Below, piece by piece: positions 60,832-64,000 of a DNA stretch of 64,000 nucleotides. Where the stretch lies: NCBI RefSeq assembly GCF_052857255.1, contig NC_135500.1:163355183-163419182 (forward strand), read 5' to 3'. The DNA is from Amblyomma americanum (Eukaryota; Arthropoda; Arachnida; Ixodida; Ixodidae). The notes below the pieces were generated by a model. That model was not told where the DNA came from. It did no database searches and worked only from the letters and a program-made list of their open reading frames with translations. A program made the translations under genes and the position numbers. How positions within the stretch are numbered: the first letter of the stretch is position 1; each line of letters starts with the position of its first letter.

Positions 60832-61078
60832 CTGATCCCGGCGCCGCGCGCACCGCGCCGGCGTCCGATGACAAATGTGCATACGGCTGACCTCGCCGCC
60901 ATATTTCCGTGCTGCTCTGTAGTCCGCCGATATTGCGAAGGCCACGGGAGAGAATATCGAGAGGGCGGCCGCGGAGCCGGCCGTGAATCGCCGACCATAT
61001 TTCATTCGGGCTCGGCTTTGTCACTGGCTTCGTGATGAGGCGGACGTTTGGACTAGGTGCGAGCGTTCACTGGCTCTG
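60829..61078 (+). other. Possible non-coding or short-coding first exon
   Basis: From the putative start to CTCTG followed by GTGAGTAT, a near-perfect donor. The segment is about 250 bases and CpG-rich. The last ATG (61035) is followed by MRRTFGLGASVHWL in an open frame that reaches the donor in phase 2. There is no recognisable domain; the exon is inferred from signals only. Confidence 0.25.
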
Positions 61079-64000
61079 GTGAGTATTTGCTACCATGGAA
61101 ACTGAGGGCGCTACGTGAGAAATCTCAGTACACAAGTATCAAATATCAAGATAAGGATCAGGAGAAAGTATTTATTTTGTGAGTTGCCTTGACGGCAGTC
61201 GTCCAGTTGGCTACGTGTTGTGTTGTTCATGCCATAAGAAGATATCGACCAAAATAAGAGCGCTAACACTAAAATAGCTACATAAGCTCACTTGCACGAA
61301 TAAGAGTGCGGTGAGTGCAGCTGAAAAGAAATGCTGCCTTATATTGGGGAATTAGGCACAGTGTTTGTACCGGCTACATGGCTCTGCAACGTATTTTTTG
61401 TTAGTGACACTAATTGTAGCGTGAGCCAAAAATTTGGATTAAACTTCTAGGCCAACGCTGCTGCGTTTACGCAAGCACTCTCTATGCGAGTGCTAAGAAA
61501 CGTCAGTTTCTAAGCGGATAAGTGTTTACTAGAGTTGCGGCTTTAACTAGAGTGCTATGATTATTATTAAAGATCTCTTTGCAGTGTTTGTATTTTTGAG
61601 ACAAAGTTTTAATTATCTTTGAAGCCGGACTCCGGAAAAATGCTACATCTGCAGTGTGAGTTTTATTTGTGCTATTTTACTTTTTTGGCAAGTGAGATAT
61701 GCCTTCAGGCGAGTTAATACCGTCTATCACTGATGCTTTTTGTGGTTAAGACGTCACATTACTGTGCAAAATACAAATTAAAGAAAGGTCCACAGACGGC
61801 GCCTAAACTAGAAATTCTGTGTTTCTCTTGCAATATTTTGGGCTCCTACTGCTCATTTGCTTCTAGTCTAAGTCTGAGAACCCGAATGCATGCTAATTAG
61901 TCCGGCTATAGCTTCTCTGCTGTCAGATACAGGAAATGATCTGGAATATAGTCTTGGCTAAAGCACAACTGCGGTAATAAGAAGATGACATAATTGAAGT
62001 AAATTTAAATTATGGCCTTCTTTTTCCGCAATGTGTGTGCTCGCGGTTTCATCTTTTAATACGAAGATGCTAGTCAGGGCAAACTCTCGGCCTTTAAAAG
62101 CTTACTGTTCTGCTGAGTGACTATTTGCGGTCAAAGCTTTACTGCATTGTCTGGCGGGATTGTATTCCCAACAAAGCCACATCTGGCTTTCCTTCATAAC
62201 TCTAGCACTCTCTTCCGTGTGCTGGGTCTAGTCGCATCGTATACTGTTCGGGGCTACCACTACTGCGAAACGATGTCATGACCCGCGGAAGTCATCAAAC
62301 AGTGATCCCCGCTACAGTACGAGCATCCGACTCAACGGGAAGCCAGTAAGCTGCCCCTAGGATCTCTCCCGTTGTAAGGCCTGACAACACCGACCAAATC
62401 AGCGTTTCACTGATTTTTACATTCCTTTCGGAATCCTCGCTAAAGCATACTCGTCGAGGCGCCATCCTTTCGAGGTTCCCGTATCGTGTAAAGAAGGTCA
62501 CGATATCCTCCGATATCCCGCTTTATTTAACACCCATAGCCATTTCCAGGCCTCTATACTATAAACAGCGCTAGGGGTACTGCGGCAGGGACAACGGGGG
62601 AACAAGAAGGATAATAAAAAATTACGACTTCCAGTGAGGATGGCGCTTCACTCGGCAGCAGTGATAAAACATTGCTCTCGCTTCGAACTGCCCACTGCAA
62701 AGACGACGGGGCCCCTGTAATCTGTGCGAAGGGTCTTCGAAAGCTGCGGGCGGCGTCATCACTTCCTTCGACGACGTCTAAATGCCGCCGCCGTATTGGA
62801 AGCCACATTTGCCGGAATCCAGACCTCTAGAGGGGGAAATAAAAGCAAATAAAACAGACGGATGCGTTGGGTTCGGCACGTTTGTGGGAGTTCTATCGCC
62901 AAGGCCTGGCTCGCGGGTGAAAGAAATATGGGAGACAGGGGAAAAAAGGACAAAAGGGTCTCGCCGCAGGGCCGCGGGAAGTCATGAAGTGTGACCTCTT
63001 GTGAAAAAAAAAGGAGAAGGGGTAGTGGAAACAAGAGCAGTTTTGAAGGCGGCAATTTTTAGCCCTTTGCGGAGTCTCGGCACGGCCAAGTGTCCGACCC
63101 AGAGGGGACCCGTATATCTTCGCCAACTTGGTGTGAAGTAAAAATTAAAAAGAAAGACAAAAGCTCGACAGATACGTCGAGAACCAGACCTCCGTTCGAT
63201 CCGACTCTGGATAGTCCGAAGTTGGGAGAAAGGAAAGTAAGAAGAGAACAGTGGGTGGCTCTAGTCTGTCGTCTTCTTGTTTGGGGAGAAATTTGAAGCC
63301 TCCGCAGAGCTTCACTGGAGTCTGCAGTGGCGGGCTGAGTGAAGCAGAAGAGAGGTAGGCCTCGAGGTCGTTCTTCGATCCTGATAGGCCTCTCATGTCC
63401 ACGCACGCTATACTGATCTACTTTCTGAGTTGACTTCACTACGGACGTCTCGTAACCAGCCGTGGAGCGATGCGCGAGTTTTGACTACAGCTAACAAATG
63501 TGGTTTTAATAGAACAAACTTGGTGTAGAATAAAAAAAAAATGGCTGCAAACAAGGTTTAAAGTTTTGAGAGTTAGAAAGAGGACGACGAATGATTTGGT
63601 TTATTACGTTTTAGCGGAAGACGAATTCAAAAACGAAAGCGTGGAGCTCCTTCTTTAGTTTCCAAAATAAACACCAACATTACGTCGGGCCACTGGCACT
63701 AACGCCCAACGCACTTACTATGCACTTACTCCCTAATTAATGAACGAGGAAAATAGTATGAAATGAATGAATAGGAATTCTGGTAATAAAATGGAAGAAA
63801 GGCGTGGGATTCACATTCGCTGGACAAAACAACGAATAATTTTCATTTTTCGGCACGATTTACTTCCTCACGTAGTGAAGTTTTTCAGAAGGTCTGCTTC
63901 AGAATCTTATTAGTCATTAATTATTCCAAGCGTTTAGGACAAAACATAGAACCCTATCAGGCAAGTCGTAAAAAATGCTTACACTGCTTGTTCCTACGTT
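61079..64000. other. No confident gene; CpG-rich block at about 62.28-63.46 kb
   Basis: AT-rich from 61.1 to 62.1 kb, then CpG-rich. In the latter, a minus-strand frame beginning near 63055 looks like a signal peptide but starts with TTG, not ATG. No domain was recognised. Confidence 0.5.

Noticed and set aside
60348..60890. 180-codon plus-strand frame
   Set aside because: It passes through the alternating CA/TG repeat and the TATA-like site; no motif, and competing frames exist on both strands.
62759..63055. Minus-strand frame resembling a signal peptide
   Set aside because: Its first codon is TTG rather than ATG and no donor in a usable phase stands out after the hydrophobic stretch.

Overview
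The window looks like nuclear DNA from a hard tick (Ixodidae, probably a metastriate such as Rhipicephalus, Dermacentor, Haemaphysalis or Amblyomma). Two things suggest this. First, there are at least six copies or fragments of a tRNA-headed SINE of the type described in ixodid ticks as 'Ruka'; each complete copy has RNA polymerase III A- and B-box sequences and a shared body. Second, the only convincing protein-coding segment is an immunoglobulin-domain exon whose sequence matches the first Ig domain of arthropod Dscam. The rest is non-coding sequence, simple repeats and small non-autonomous mobile elements, as expected for tick introns that can run to tens of kilobases. The genus cannot be settled by reading alone.

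The one firm gene part is a 324-base exon on the minus strand (36497-36820), bounded by a good acceptor (pyrimidine-rich tract, then TGCAG) and a strong donor (GTGAGT). Both flanking introns are phase 1. It encodes one complete Ig domain with both disulfide cysteines, the core tryptophan and an NST glycosylation site. No second Ig exon was recognised in the 36 kb downstream (towards base 1), and no certain signal-peptide exon upstream (towards base 64000). Much of the window is therefore probably intron or 5' flank of this gene.

Layout: 1-6.2 kb holds two head-to-head SINE copies, a truncated third and a CpG-rich patch. 6.2-6.45 kb is a young (AATC)n microsatellite. 6.5-15.7 kb is unique sequence with a TATA/initiator-like site near 8.5 kb and CpG-rich patches near 12-14 kb. 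15.75-16.19 kb is a TA-flanked inverted-repeat element (MITE). 16.2-30.9 kb is mostly unique sequence with G tracts, one SINE and CpG-rich blocks. 30.94-31.54 kb has a near-perfect 120-base palindrome followed by a second MITE. 36-38 kb holds the Dscam-like exon, a structured intron segment, another SINE and a 10-base minisatellite. 38.6-42.6 kb is CpG-rich and encloses a decayed GATT/GACT tetranucleotide tract of about 640 bases. 43-52 kb has further inverted-repeat elements and CpG blocks. 52.7-53.8 and 60.4-63.5 kb are CpG-rich and promoter-like; the latter includes a TATA box followed about 270 bases later by a consensus splice donor. A SINE with a different 3' tail lies at 59.06-59.36 kb.

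No rRNA, genuine tRNA, CRISPR array, bacterial operon or intact transposase or reverse-transcriptase gene was recognised. Most open frames in the window are chance frames in CpG-rich DNA or read-through of SINEs and microsatellites. The strongest items for follow-up are the Dscam-like exon with its local intron structure, the SINE family with two alternative 3' tails, and the hairpin element family sharing a GACGAGCGCT core.
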